From positions 24,275 to 88,274 of the forward strand of contig JAYTOK010000091.1 of NCBI GenBank assembly GCA_043747835.1: a DNA stretch of 64,000 bases, given 5' to 3'. Of this stretch, positions 43,301 to 52,301 are shown piece by piece. The stretch is from CADEED01 sp043747835 (GTDB taxonomy: Bacteria > Pseudomonadota > Gammaproteobacteria > Steroidobacterales > Steroidobacteraceae). Each line of letters starts with the position of its first letter. The first letter of the stretch is position 1. The notes under the pieces are model-generated. The model did no database searches. It saw only the letters and a program-made list of their open reading frames with translations, and was not told the DNA's origin. A program made the translations under genes and the position numbers.

Positions 43301-44923
43301 TCAGTCTGCCGTCAATTGCCTCCAGTCTTGGTAAAACACTGCAGTGTTCCCATCCTTCTCGATGTCAATCGCGAGTTCAATAGCATGCGGGTCAAGCAAA
43401 AACTGGCTCCGAGCTTCCCCCACTAGCCTCAAGGAACGTAAGACCTCCGCGCGAGTGGAGACAACATTTAGCGTCGCCTTCTCCGAAACGTAGTCCACAC
43501 CAACTGGCGCATAGATTGCGATGATGTCCACAAACATCACTTCCCCGAACGTTAGGTGCGGATTTGTAATAAAAACTACCGAACTAGTTGTAGCGACAGT
43601 TGTTTGAGCTGTCTGGCTGAGTTCGTACGAGAACTGCACGGTCTCCTCCCGTAGCTTTCGCGCCATCGCCATCATCTTCGCTGGAAGAACGAGCGCCTCG
43701 ACTTCTGCGAGGCTTACCGGCACCACCTCTTTCGATAAGCTTATGTCGGCGAGTATTCTCCCAATGAGCTCGATGGCACCAAATCGTTCTTTCCAATGAC
43801 CACTAAGAAATTGGCGCCATGCGACATTTCCGATCGAGAGAGCATGGGTTCCCTTTTCAATCTGAAGTCGTACGTCTGATCCGACACTCTCTTCCAGCAC
43901 ACGTAGGAACCTCGCAGTCTCCTGTAGCAGCTTGAGATCTACGCGCTTGTCTTTCTGTGGAGGATCCAACGTCACACTTAGAACGGATCGTTCGCGATCA
44001 ACTACGAGATCTAAGAAGAGCGCTTGCATTCGAACCAATAGGAACTTTTCAGGAATCATTGGAAAGACGGAAGAAGAAGAGCGAAGTGAAACCTCAATTG
44101 CAGCTCGGCAACATCCCGCTTGATCTAGGACGTTCAATCTGAATCCATCATTGAATGGGCTCTTGCCCACGCTGAGCCGCGCCATTTTGTCGTCGGGAAG
44201 TTGGCGAATCAGTTCGGTGGACTCGAAACGTTCTCTTGAGAATGAGACGTGCGACAGCTCAAGTCCATCATCGATGCCAACAGCCGCTTTGGCGAGCGTC
44301 CTAAATAGCGCATCTTGCGAGGTCGACTTGATTTTGAAACTGAGGTTCACTTCCGTTTTGTCGATATAGCCCGCGTCGAGAAACCAAGAGCTTTTCGACT
44401 TTGCGTATTCAAACAGGTTGGCTCCGACGCAGCTCGCGATGAACGAAGTCAGGCTCTTTGAATACGGATGGGTGAGCGTTGCGCTGGACTGTGAGTTAAG
44501 CGACAGCGAAAATTTGTTAAGTCGGAATTTCTCCTCAGGTGACATCTGGTACAGGCGACGAACCACTCGAGAGACCTGATCTTTGTCTACGTGGGTTACT
44601 CTTACCTCTTCAATTGATTGCTTGTTTCCGCTGTATCTAACTACGATGAAGAACCATGGTAAGGGGTCTTCAGCGGCGCGCTTCCAATTGCTCATTTTCA
44701 CTTGAACTTGCCGATTCGCTCCGACCATTGCCTTTACTTGAATTCGACAGGAGAGCGAAGAGGTCGGAAGGCCGAGTGAATCGGTTGATGCCCCCAAAGA
44801 GGGCGAATTCATTTCGAATAAATGGTCCCATCCCATTCGGTCGCGTACGGCGGAGTTGACAACAAAGTCTGCTTGCTCGCCCCAAAGCTTGACCTGAGAT
44901 TCAGCAAGATCACCGATATCCAT
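43301..44923 (-). CDS. foreign low-GC protein with PD-(D/E)XK-like N-terminus, candidate defence protein
   Basis: The 540-residue protein is encoded at about 50% GC by hand count of several lines, far below its neighbours, and uses codons they avoid. The N-terminus fits a restriction-nuclease-like (DUF4365-type) pattern: GDLAESQV (Glu8), DRMGWDHLFEM (Asp33), CRIQVKAM (Gln62-x-Lys64), then VQVKMSNWKRAAEDPLPWFFIVVRY. The remaining 430 residues match no family I recognise and have no membrane helix. AGGA lies upstream of ATG 44923. No methylase, helicase or toxin partner flanks it, so it would be a single-gene system. Nuclease activity and defence are inference; a different role for this fold is possible. 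Confidence 0.75.
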   Translation of the reverse strand: MDIGDLAESQVKLWGEQADFVVNSAVRDRMGWDHLFEMNSPSLGASTDSLGLPTSSLSCRIQVKAMVGANRQVQVKMSNWKRAAEDPLPWFFIVVRYSGNKQSIEEVRVTHVDKDQVSRVVRRLYQMSPEEKFRLNKFSLSLNSQSSATLTHPYSKSLTSFIASCVGANLFEYAKSKSSWFLDAGYIDKTEVNLSFKIKSTSQDALFRTLAKAAVGIDDGLELSHVSFSRERFESTELIRQLPDDKMARLSVGKSPFNDGFRLNVLDQAGCCRAAIEVSLRSSSSVFPMIPEKFLLVRMQALFLDLVVDRERSVLSVTLDPPQKDKRVDLKLLQETARFLRVLEESVGSDVRLQIEKGTHALSIGNVAWRQFLSGHWKERFGAIELIGRILADISLSKEVVPVSLAEVEALVLPAKMMAMARKLREETVQFSYELSQTAQTTVATTSSVVFITNPHLTFGEVMFVDIIAIYAPVGVDYVSEKATLNVVSTRAEVLRSLRLVGEARSQFLLDPHAIELAIDIEKDGNTAVFYQDWRQLTAD

Positions 44924-44992
44924 TGAACTTCCTGTCTAGCTAACTACGCCCATGATATGCCAGTTATGGACAGTGGCAGGTTTGGCTTGCGT

Positions 44993-45019
44993 GCAGAACC
45001 GATGGCACTTGGATTCTGC
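44993..45019 (-). terminator. imperfect hairpin after the MFS gene
   Basis: GCAGAACC pairs with GG-A-TTCTGC with one bulged base across about ten bases, 18 bases after the MFS stop on the minus strand. There is no T-run, so it is a weak candidate for stopping the oxoprolinase/MFS transcript before the foreign gene. A TGCCA/TGGCA dyad at 44958-44978 lies between it and that gene. Confidence 0.3.
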
Positions 45020-45036
45020 AACTATAGCCAACTGCG

Positions 45037-46308
45037 CTACGTGCGGCGGTCGTTGGCCGCACCCCAAAGTGCGATGGCCGTCACGAGGAGAGCCGCCGAC
45101 ACGTACAGGATCACGACCACCGTCGTCCCGTACGCTCCAAACAACCCGGTCAGCGCCAGCGGTGCGAGGCCGCCGGCGAACACGCCCGCGAACGTGTACG
45201 CCAGTGACGCGCCCGCATATCGGACCCGCGCCGGAAACTGTTCGGTGATGAACGCGCCCTGCGGGCCGTACATGATTGCGTGGATCACCAATCCGCTCGC
45301 GAGCGCGCATGCGATCACGAGTTCGTTCTTCGTCCCCAGCATCGGAAACACCATCCACAGCCAGATCGCGGCCAGCGCGACGCCGATGCCGTAAACGACC
45401 CGCCGGCCGAACCGGTCCGACATCTCGCTGGCAAACAACACGAACACCACGTTGAACGCCGCGCCGATCGCGAGCGCGCTCGTCGCCACGGTGCGTGACA
45501 ACGAGAGTTCCTTGGTCAGGTACCCGAGCAGGAACGCGGTGATGAAAGAGTAGAGGACATCCGGACCGAATCGCGCCCCGCCCGCGATAAGCAGCGAGCG
45601 CCAGTGGTTGTGCAGCGCCTCGCTGAGCGGCGCGCGCGAGCGCTGCGCCTCGCCTTCCAGCGCGCGGAACTCCGGCGTCTCCGGCACGCCGAGCCGCATC
45701 CACAGCCCGAACGCCACGAGCACGACACTCGCGAGCAGCGGCACTCGCCAACCCCAGGCTTCGAGTTCCCCAGGCGACAACTGCGCGGTGAGCAACGCGA
45801 TCGTGCCCGTCGCGATCAGCACGCCGGTCGACGGCCCCATCTGCGCCCACGCCGCATTGCGCCCGCGCCGCCGCGGGTCGCCGTGTTCCATCGACAGCAG
45901 CACCGCGCCCGCCCACTCGCCGCCGAGCGCCATGCCCTGCAGAAACCGCAACGCGACGAGCAACGCGGGGGCGAGCGCGCCCACCTGCGCATACGTCGGC
46001 AAACAACCGATCGCGGTGGTGGTCACGCCCATCATCAACAGCGTCACGACGAGCACGTAGCGGCGCCCACGACGGTCGCCCAACGAACCAAACAGAATTC
46101 CACCCAGCGGGCGCGACAGATAGCCGACCCAGTAGGTCGCGAACGACAGCAGCAATCCCGCGCGCGAATCGAATGTCGGGAAGAACAGCTTGTTGAATAC
46201 GAGCGCGGCCAGCGTGTTGTAGACCGCGAAGTCGTAGTACTCGAGTGCCGTGCCCGCGACGCTCGAGAATGCGATGCGCGACATGCGCGGCTTCGCGACG
46301 TCACTCAT
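45037..46308 (-). CDS. MFS transporter, metabolite:H+ symporter (MHS) type
   Basis: The 423-residue protein has 12 membrane helices and MHS-family marks: AGTALEYYDFAVYNTLAALVF in helix 1, FGSLGDRRGRRYVL in the 2-3 loop, LRFLQGMALGGEWAGAVL in helix 5, and DRFGRRVVYG in the 8-9 loop. Relatives such as ShiA, ProP, KgtP and YhjE carry carboxylates or amino-acid-like compounds. Its start overlaps the stop of the oxoprolinase gene (ATGA), so it probably imports the substrate of that enzyme. Confidence 0.9.
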   Translation of the reverse strand: MSDVAKPRMSRIAFSSVAGTALEYYDFAVYNTLAALVFNKLFFPTFDSRAGLLLSFATYWVGYLSRPLGGILFGSLGDRRGRRYVLVVTLLMMGVTTTAIGCLPTYAQVGALAPALLVALRFLQGMALGGEWAGAVLLSMEHGDPRRRGRNAAWAQMGPSTGVLIATGTIALLTAQLSPGELEAWGWRVPLLASVVLVAFGLWMRLGVPETPEFRALEGEAQRSRAPLSEALHNHWRSLLIAGGARFGPDVLYSFITAFLLGYLTKELSLSRTVATSALAIGAAFNVVFVLFASEMSDRFGRRVVYGIGVALAAIWLWMVFPMLGTKNELVIACALASGLVIHAIMYGPQGAFITEQFPARVRYAGASLAYTFAGVFAGGLAPLALTGLFGAYGTTVVVILYVSAALLVTAIALWGAANDRRT

Positions 46309-49300
46309 GGCTTCCCGAACCCGCCGCCGCCCGGCGTCCGAATGACGATCACGTCGCCACTCTCCACCGCGCTCGAGAACGTCGCGCCGAATTGTTCCTG
46401 CCGACCGTCGTGCCGCTCGATCCAGTTGTCGCCCGTCGCGCCCGGATGGCCGCCGTCGAGGCCGAAGGGCGCGACGCGCCGGTGGTTAGCCAGCATCACG
46501 GCGGTCATCGGTTCGAGGAATCGCAGGCGGCGTTCGACACCGTCGCCACCGCGATGCCGCCCCGCGCCACCCGAGCCGCGCCGGATCCGGAAACTCTCGA
46601 GCCGCACCGGAAAGCGGAACTCCAGCACCTCGGGATCCGTGAGCCGCGAGTTGGTCATGTGCGTCTGCACGGCGTCGGTGCCGTCGAAGTCCGGCCCCGC
46701 GCCCGAGCCGCCGGCGATCGTTTCGTAGTACTGGTGGCGCTCATTGCCGAACGTGAAGTTGTTCATCGTCCCTTGTGACGCGGCGAGCACGCCGAGCGCG
46801 CCATACAAACAATCCGTGACGACCTGCGAGGTCTCGACATTGCCCGCCACGACGGCGGCCGGATAGCGCGGGTTCAACATCGAGCCTTCGGGCACGATGA
46901 GCTCGATCGGCTTCATGCAGCCCGCGTTCATCGGAATCTCGTCGTCGACCAGGGTGCGGAACACATAGAGCACCGCGGCCCGCGTGACGGGCAGCGGCGC
47001 GTTGAAGTTGTTGGGCTGCTGCGCACTCGTGCCCGTGAAGTCGATGGTCGCGCGGCGCTGCTCGCGGTCGATGCGGATCGCGACGCGAATCACCGCGCCG
47101 TTGTCCATCTCGTACTCGAACGCGCCGTCTTTCAGCACGCCGATCACGTTCCGCACCGCGGCCTCGGCATTGGCCTGCACGTGCCGCATGTACGCCTGCA
47201 CGACATCGAGGCCGTAGTGGCGCGTCATCGCCTCGAGTTCGCCAATGCCCCGTTGGCACGACGCGATCTGCGCGCGCAGGTCCGCGAGGTTTTGCGCGAC
47301 GTTGCGGGAGGGGAATGGCCCCGAAAGCAGTTTTTGGTGCAGGACCTCTTCGAGAAACACCCCGCGTTCGACGATGCGCAGGTTGTCGATCAGCACGCCT
47401 TCCTCGTCGATGGTCTTCGAGTCCGAGGGCATCGAGCCCGGCGTGATGCCGCCGATGTCCGCGTGGTGACCGCGCGCGGCGACGAAGAACTGCGGCCCCG
47501 ATCCCGCTTCGAGGAACACGGGCATGACGACCGTGACGTCGGGTAGATGGGTGCCGCCCGCGTAGGGCGCATTGAGCGCGAACGCGTCGCCGGGCTGCAT
47601 GACGCCGACGCGCGCGCGGCGTCGCAGGATTTCCTGCACCGATTCGCCCATGCTGCCGAGATGCACGGGCATGTGCGGCGCGTTGGCGATGAGCTGCCCC
47701 GTGGCGTCGAACAACGCGCACGAGAAATCGAGCCGCTCCTTGATGTTCACCGAACTCGCGGTGTTCGCGAGCGTCACGCCCATCTGCTCGGCGATGGCCA
47801 TGAACAGGTTGTTGAAGATCTCGAGCCGCACGGGATCGGCGCGGGTGGACAGCTTCTCGCGCGCCGGTGCGGTGCCGCTCTTCTCGAGCACGAGATGATC
47901 GGCCTCCGTGAGGTTCGCGCGCCAGCCACGCTCGACGACGACGGTCGTGTTGGGTTCGCAGATCACCGCGGGACCGGCGAGCACGTCGCCGGGTCGAAGA
48001 TCGCCGCGCTGGTAGAAAGGCGTCTCGATCCAGCCGTTCTCGAAGTACACCGGCCGGTGTGCCACGGCCCGAACCGGACCTTCGCGAGAGGCGAACGTCG
48101 GAAGACTCTCGCCATTCTCGCCGCGACCCGTTGCCGTGACCGAGATCGCGTCGACGATGAGCCCACGCCCGGCGACGGAGAATCCGTAGCGGGATCGATA
48201 CTGCGTGAGAAAGTCCTGCGTCAGCGTCTCCGGCGTCGAGCTTTCGTTCCAGGTCAGCGTGAGTGTCGAATCCGTATCCGCGTACTTCACGAGCAGTGCG
48301 CGCTCCACGGACGGCGATTCGAAACCCTGCATCGCGAGCTCGGCGCGGGCTTCCGTTTCGAGCGCTTCGAAGGCCGGCTCGAGCGCGGTCAGCGACTTCG
48401 CATCCAGCGGCGACTCGATCGTCCGCTGGCGCAAGACAATCGCGTCCGCGAGCCCGATGCCATACGCCGACAGCACTCCCGCCAGCGGGTGGATGAACGC
48501 GCGCCGCATGCCGAGCGCGTCGGCGACCGCGCACGCATGTTGTCCCGCCGCGCCGCCGAAGCACGTCAGCGTGTATTCGGTGACGTCGTGCCCGCGCTGC
48601 ACGGAAATCTTCTTGATCGCGTTCGCCATGTTCTCGACGGCGATCCGGATGCAGCCCGCGGCGAGCGCATGGGCGTCGCCAGCCGCGGCGCCCGCCACCG
48701 ACGCCGCGAGCGCGGCGAACTGCCGGCGCACGGCTTCCGCATCGAGCGGCTCGTCGCCTCCCGGACCGAACAGCGACGGGAAGAACTCCGGCCGGATGCG
48801 GCCTAACAACACATTGCAATCGGTGACCGTGAGCGGGCCGCCGCGCCGGTACGACGCGGGGCCCGGATTCGCGCCGGCGGACTCGGGGCCGACGCGCAAC
48901 CGCACGCCGTCGAACCGGCAGATGGAGCCGCCGCCCGCGGCGACGGTGTGGATGCGCAAGATCGGCGTGCGCAGCCGCACTCCCGCCACCTCGACGTCGA
49001 GCGCGCGCTCAAAATTGTCTGTCTCTCTTGGGCCCGCGTAGTGGCCGACGTCCGTCGACGTGCCGCCCATGTCGAACGCGATGATCTTGTCGAAACCCGC
49101 GACGCGAGATGCGCGCGCCGCGCCGACGATGCCGCCCGCGGGGCCCGACAGGATCGCGTCCTTGCCGTGAAACGAGTTCGCGTCGGACAGGCCGCCGGAC
49201 GACTGCATGAATTGCAGTCGGGTGCCGGGCAAGGCGGCGGCGATGCGCCGCACGTAGCGCCGCAGCACGGGGGATAGATAGGCGTCGGCGACGGTCGTGT

Positions 49301-49910
49301 CGCCGCGCGAGACGAGCTTCATGAGCGGGCTCACGCGGTGCGAGACGGAGATCTGCGTGAAGCCGATGCGCGTGGCCAGCGCCTCGAGGTGGAGCTCGTG
49401 CGCCGGGAAGCGGTACCCGTGCATGAGCACGATCGCGCAGGCGCGAATGCCGCGCTCGAACGCCGCGCGCAGCCGGCCTTCCGCGGAGGCGGAATCGAGC
49501 GCGCGTACGATCTCACCCCGCGCGCCGATGCGTTCGTCGACCTCGATCGCTTCTTCGTAGAGCATCGAAGGCAGTTCGATGCGCCGCACGAACAGCTTCG
49601 GGCGATGTTGCCAGGCGATGCGCAGCGCGTCGGCGAAGCCGCGCGTGGTCACGAACACGGTGCGGTCGCCCTTGCGCTCGAGCAGCGCGTTGGTGGCGAC
49701 GGTGGTGCCCATCTTGACGGCATCGATGTCGCCCGCGGGGAGGGCGGCATCGGGCGCAACTCTCAGCAGGTGGCGGATGCCGTGAATCGCGGCGTCCTCG
49801 TAGCGGTCGCTCTCGGAGAGGAGTTTGTGGGCGATCAGCACGCCATCGGGGCGTCGAGCCACGATGTCCGTGAAGGTCCCGCCGCGGTCGATCCAGAATT
49901 GCCAGCCCAC
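46305..49910 (-). CDS. 5-oxoprolinase/hydantoinase (fused HyuA-HyuB)
   Basis: The 1201-residue protein is the full-length eukaryote-like fusion of the ATP-binding HyuA half (about 1-680; DRGGTFTDIVARRPDG, GTTVATNALLERKGDRTVFVTTRGF, DMGGTSTDVGHY, AGGGSICRFDG) and the HyuB half (about 700-1201; NIKERLDFSCALFD, GDAFALNAPYAGGTHLPDVTVV, GHHADIGG). It opens the ring of 5-oxoproline to glutamate with ATP, or acts on a related hydantoin. It is coupled to an MHS-type importer and diverges from the PAS kinase. Glutamate from this reaction could feed the N-methylglutamate pathway 5 kb away, though nothing ties them together directly. Confidence 0.92.
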   Translation of the reverse strand: MGWQFWIDRGGTFTDIVARRPDGVLIAHKLLSESDRYEDAAIHGIRHLLRVAPDAALPAGDIDAVKMGTTVATNALLERKGDRTVFVTTRGFADALRIAWQHRPKLFVRRIELPSMLYEEAIEVDERIGARGEIVRALDSASAEGRLRAAFERGIRACAIVLMHGYRFPAHELHLEALATRIGFTQISVSHRVSPLMKLVSRGDTTVADAYLSPVLRRYVRRIAAALPGTRLQFMQSSGGLSDANSFHGKDAILSGPAGGIVGAARASRVAGFDKIIAFDMGGTSTDVGHYAGPRETDNFERALDVEVAGVRLRTPILRIHTVAAGGGSICRFDGVRLRVGPESAGANPGPASYRRGGPLTVTDCNVLLGRIRPEFFPSLFGPGGDEPLDAEAVRRQFAALAASVAGAAAGDAHALAAGCIRIAVENMANAIKKISVQRGHDVTEYTLTCFGGAAGQHACAVADALGMRRAFIHPLAGVLSAYGIGLADAIVLRQRTIESPLDAKSLTALEPAFEALETEARAELAMQGFESPSVERALLVKYADTDSTLTLTWNESSTPETLTQDFLTQYRSRYGFSVAGRGLIVDAISVTATGRGENGESLPTFASREGPVRAVAHRPVYFENGWIETPFYQRGDLRPGDVLAGPAVICEPNTTVVVERGWRANLTEADHLVLEKSGTAPAREKLSTRADPVRLEIFNNLFMAIAEQMGVTLANTASSVNIKERLDFSCALFDATGQLIANAPHMPVHLGSMGESVQEILRRRARVGVMQPGDAFALNAPYAGGTHLPDVTVVMPVFLEAGSGPQFFVAARGHHADIGGITPGSMPSDSKTIDEEGVLIDNLRIVERGVFLEEVLHQKLLSGPFPSRNVAQNLADLRAQIASCQRGIGELEAMTRHYGLDVVQAYMRHVQANAEAAVRNVIGVLKDGAFEYEMDNGAVIRVAIRIDREQRRATIDFTGTSAQQPNNFNAPLPVTRAAVLYVFRTLVDDEIPMNAGCMKPIELIVPEGSMLNPRYPAAVVAGNVETSQVVTDCLYGALGVLAASQGTMNNFTFGNERHQYYETIAGGSGAGPDFDGTDAVQTHMTNSRLTDPEVLEFRFPVRLESFRIRRGSGGAGRHRGGDGVERRLRFLEPMTAVMLANHRRVAPFGLDGGHPGATGDNWIERHDGRQEQFGATFSSAVESGDVIVIRTPGGGGFGKP

Positions 49911-49963
49911 GCCGCGATCTTAGCAACGGTGATAGGCTTCGGGCCTTCCTTTGCGGACTTCCA

Positions 49964-51544
49964 ATGAACGACCCTCAATCCACCGGCCTCGAGTTCCTGT
50001 CCGGTGGCGGTCACATGGGCGCACTGATCCGCGCCCATTCCTGGGAGACGGGTCCGCTCGGTTCGCCCGACGTCTGGCCCCAAGGCCTGCGCACGGCGTT
50101 GCGCATCCTGCTCACCACCCAGCACCCGATCTTCGTGTTCTGGGGGCCCGAACGGATCTGCTTCTACAACGACGCGTACAGCCGCTCTCTCGGACCGGAG
50201 CAGCACCCGTCGATGCTCGGCAAGCCTGCGCAAACGCAATGGCCGCTCATCTGGGACGTGATCGGTCCGCAGATCGAGCAGGTGATGTCCGGCGGCGGCG
50301 CGACCTGGCATGAAAACCAGAAGCTGCCGATCCATCGCAACGGCAGGATCGAGGACATCTACTGGACCTACAGCTACGGCCCGATCGACGAGCAGACGTC
50401 GCCTAACAACGTCGGCGGCGTCCTCGTGATCTGCACGGAGACCACGCACCAGGTCCTGAGCGAACAGCGCAAGGATGAATTCCTCGCGATGCTCGCGCAC
50501 GAACTGCGCAACCCGCTGGCCCCGATCCGCAACGCGGCGCACATCCTGAAGCGCAAGTTCTTCAAGGAGAAGGCCGCGCAGGCGCCGATCGACATGGTGC
50601 ACCGGCAGGTCACGCACCTCACCCGGCTCGTCGACGACCTGCTCGACGTCTCGCGAATTTCGCAGGGGCGCATCGAGCTGCGGCTCGAAGCGCAGCCGCT
50701 GAGCGCCGCGCTGGAACAGGCGCTCGAGACGGTGGCGCCGATGGCGCGCGACAAGTCACAACACATCACGCTCGACTCGAACTTCGAGCCGGTGTGGGTC
50801 AGCGCGGATCGCGCGCGGCTCGTGCAGATGTTCGTCAACGTGCTCGCGAACGCCGTGAAGTACTCGCATCCCGACGGCAACATCCGTGTGCACATCCGCA
50901 CGACGGAAAATCAGGTCAGCGTCGAGGTCGCCGACGATGGCGCAGGCATCTCCGCCGACTTGTTGCCGCGCGTGTTCGATCTGTTCGTGCAGGCCGAACG
51001 CACGCTGGATCGCTCGCAGGGCGGACTCGGCATCGGCCTGTCTGTGGTACGCAAGCTGGTGCAGATGCACGGCGGGGAAGTGACCGCGCGCAGCGAAGGC
51101 CTGGGGCGCGGCGCAAACTTCGAGATCCGTTTGCCGCGCTGCGCGGCGCCCACGCTCGCGGACGCGGAGACGCAAAGCTCGCGCTTCGTCAAACGGCGAG
51201 TCCTCGTCGTCGACGACAACGAAGATGCGGCGACCTCGCTCGCCGAGCTGCTGCGCTTCGATGGTCACGTGCTCGAGTCGGCGTTCACGGCACGCGCCGC
51301 GCTCGAAAAGTTCCAGAGCTTCGGTCCGGACATCGTGCTGCTCGACATCGGCCTGCCGGAGATGGACGGTTACGAAGTCGCGCGGCGCATGCGCGCGCTC
51401 CCGGCGCAACGGCCGTTCGCGCTGGTCGCGCTCACCGGCTATGGCCAGGCCAGCGATCGCGATCGCGCGCTGGATGCCGGGTTCGACGACCACATGGTCA
51501 AGCCGGTGGATTTCGACGCACTACGGCGCGTGCTCGTCGGCTGA
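49964..51544 (+). CDS. soluble PAS hybrid histidine kinase with receiver domain
   Basis: The 526-residue protein has no membrane helix. A PAS-type sensor (about 45-160, HPIFVFWGPERICFYNDAYSRSLG) is followed by HisKA with His179 (MLAHELRNPL), HATPase_c (NVLANAVKYS, DDGAGIS, GGLGIGLSVV) and a C-terminal receiver with Asp461 (IVLLDIGLPEMDGYEVA) and HMVKPVD. ATG 49964 follows the oxoprolinase start region by 53 bases in the opposite direction. It ends one base from the convergent methyltransferase stop. Confidence 0.92.
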   Translation: MNDPQSTGLEFLSGGGHMGALIRAHSWETGPLGSPDVWPQGLRTALRILLTTQHPIFVFWGPERICFYNDAYSRSLGPEQHPSMLGKPAQTQWPLIWDVIGPQIEQVMSGGGATWHENQKLPIHRNGRIEDIYWTYSYGPIDEQTSPNNVGGVLVICTETTHQVLSEQRKDEFLAMLAHELRNPLAPIRNAAHILKRKFFKEKAAQAPIDMVHRQVTHLTRLVDDLLDVSRISQGRIELRLEAQPLSAALEQALETVAPMARDKSQHITLDSNFEPVWVSADRARLVQMFVNVLANAVKYSHPDGNIRVHIRTTENQVSVEVADDGAGISADLLPRVFDLFVQAERTLDRSQGGLGIGLSVVRKLVQMHGGEVTARSEGLGRGANFEIRLPRCAAPTLADAETQSSRFVKRRVLVVDDNEDAATSLAELLRFDGHVLESAFTARAALEKFQSFGPDIVLLDIGLPEMDGYEVARRMRALPAQRPFALVALTGYGQASDRDRALDAGFDDHMVKPVDFDALRRVLVG

Positions 51545-51545
51545 G

Positions 51546-52301
51546 CTACGTGCGACGCTTGGCGCGCACCGCGCGATAGACCCACTCGCCGGACTCGAGC
51601 CGGTTGTACGCGCGGTGACCGCGCACCCCGGACCAGTCGCGGAAGTCGGCGCGCAGGTTCTCGGGGAAGCGCGTCACGATCTCTTCACGCCGCACGCTGT
51701 CGAGCCGCAGCGCTTCGAGCACGTTGCCGGTGATGTCTTCGGTGGACTCGATCGCGAAGCCGGCCGCTTCGATGAGCGCGACCGGATCCTTGTCGCGCCA
51801 GGCGAGGTCCGCGTGGAAAAACCGGCCGGCGAGGTCGAGCACGCGCGCCACTTCGGCGAAGAAATGCGTGGGATTGTCGTAGAGATGCGCGGCTTCGACG
51901 TTGACGACGGCGTCGCAGCTTTCCGCCGGCAGCGGCAGCGCCTCGGCATTGCCGGTCGTGAAGGACAGATTCGGCACCGACGAGAACTTCTCGCGCGCGA
52001 GCCGCACGTTCTGTTCGCTGATGTCGATGCCGACGTACGAAGCCGGTTGCAGCACACGCGCCAGGTGCGCGGCGCCGCCGCCGCGACCGCAGCTCACTTC
52101 GACGATGCGTTTTCCCGTGGGGAAGTCGCCGACGAGATGTCGGTAGAGCTGCAGGCAATACCGCTCGGGTTCGTCCGCGGCGGCGAGCTCCGCGATCAGC
52201 GGGGCGTAGCCGTAGTTCATGAACGAGAAGTTGTCCGCGGTCGTCGCGGCGGCGTCGTAGAACCGGCGCGCCTGCTCGCCGCGCGTGGCCGGGGCGTTCA
52301 T
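51546..52301 (-). CDS. class I SAM-dependent methyltransferase
   Basis: The 251-residue protein has the Rossmann methyltransferase signatures IVEVSCGRGGGAAHL (SAM glycine loop), YVGIDISEQNV, AEALPLPAESCDAVVNVEAAHLYD and a long substrate cap. The N-terminal RFYDAAATTADNFSFMNYGY recalls methyltransferases of polyketide and lipid tailoring. It overlaps the upstream P450 gene as ATGA, so both act in the same pathway, with methylation after oxidation. The substrate is unknown. Confidence 0.88.
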   Translation of the reverse strand: MNAPATRGEQARRFYDAAATTADNFSFMNYGYAPLIAELAAADEPERYCLQLYRHLVGDFPTGKRIVEVSCGRGGGAAHLARVLQPASYVGIDISEQNVRLAREKFSSVPNLSFTTGNAEALPLPAESCDAVVNVEAAHLYDNPTHFFAEVARVLDLAGRFFHADLAWRDKDPVALIEAAGFAIESTEDITGNVLEALRLDSVRREEIVTRFPENLRADFRDWSGVRGHRAYNRLESGEWVYRAVRAKRRT

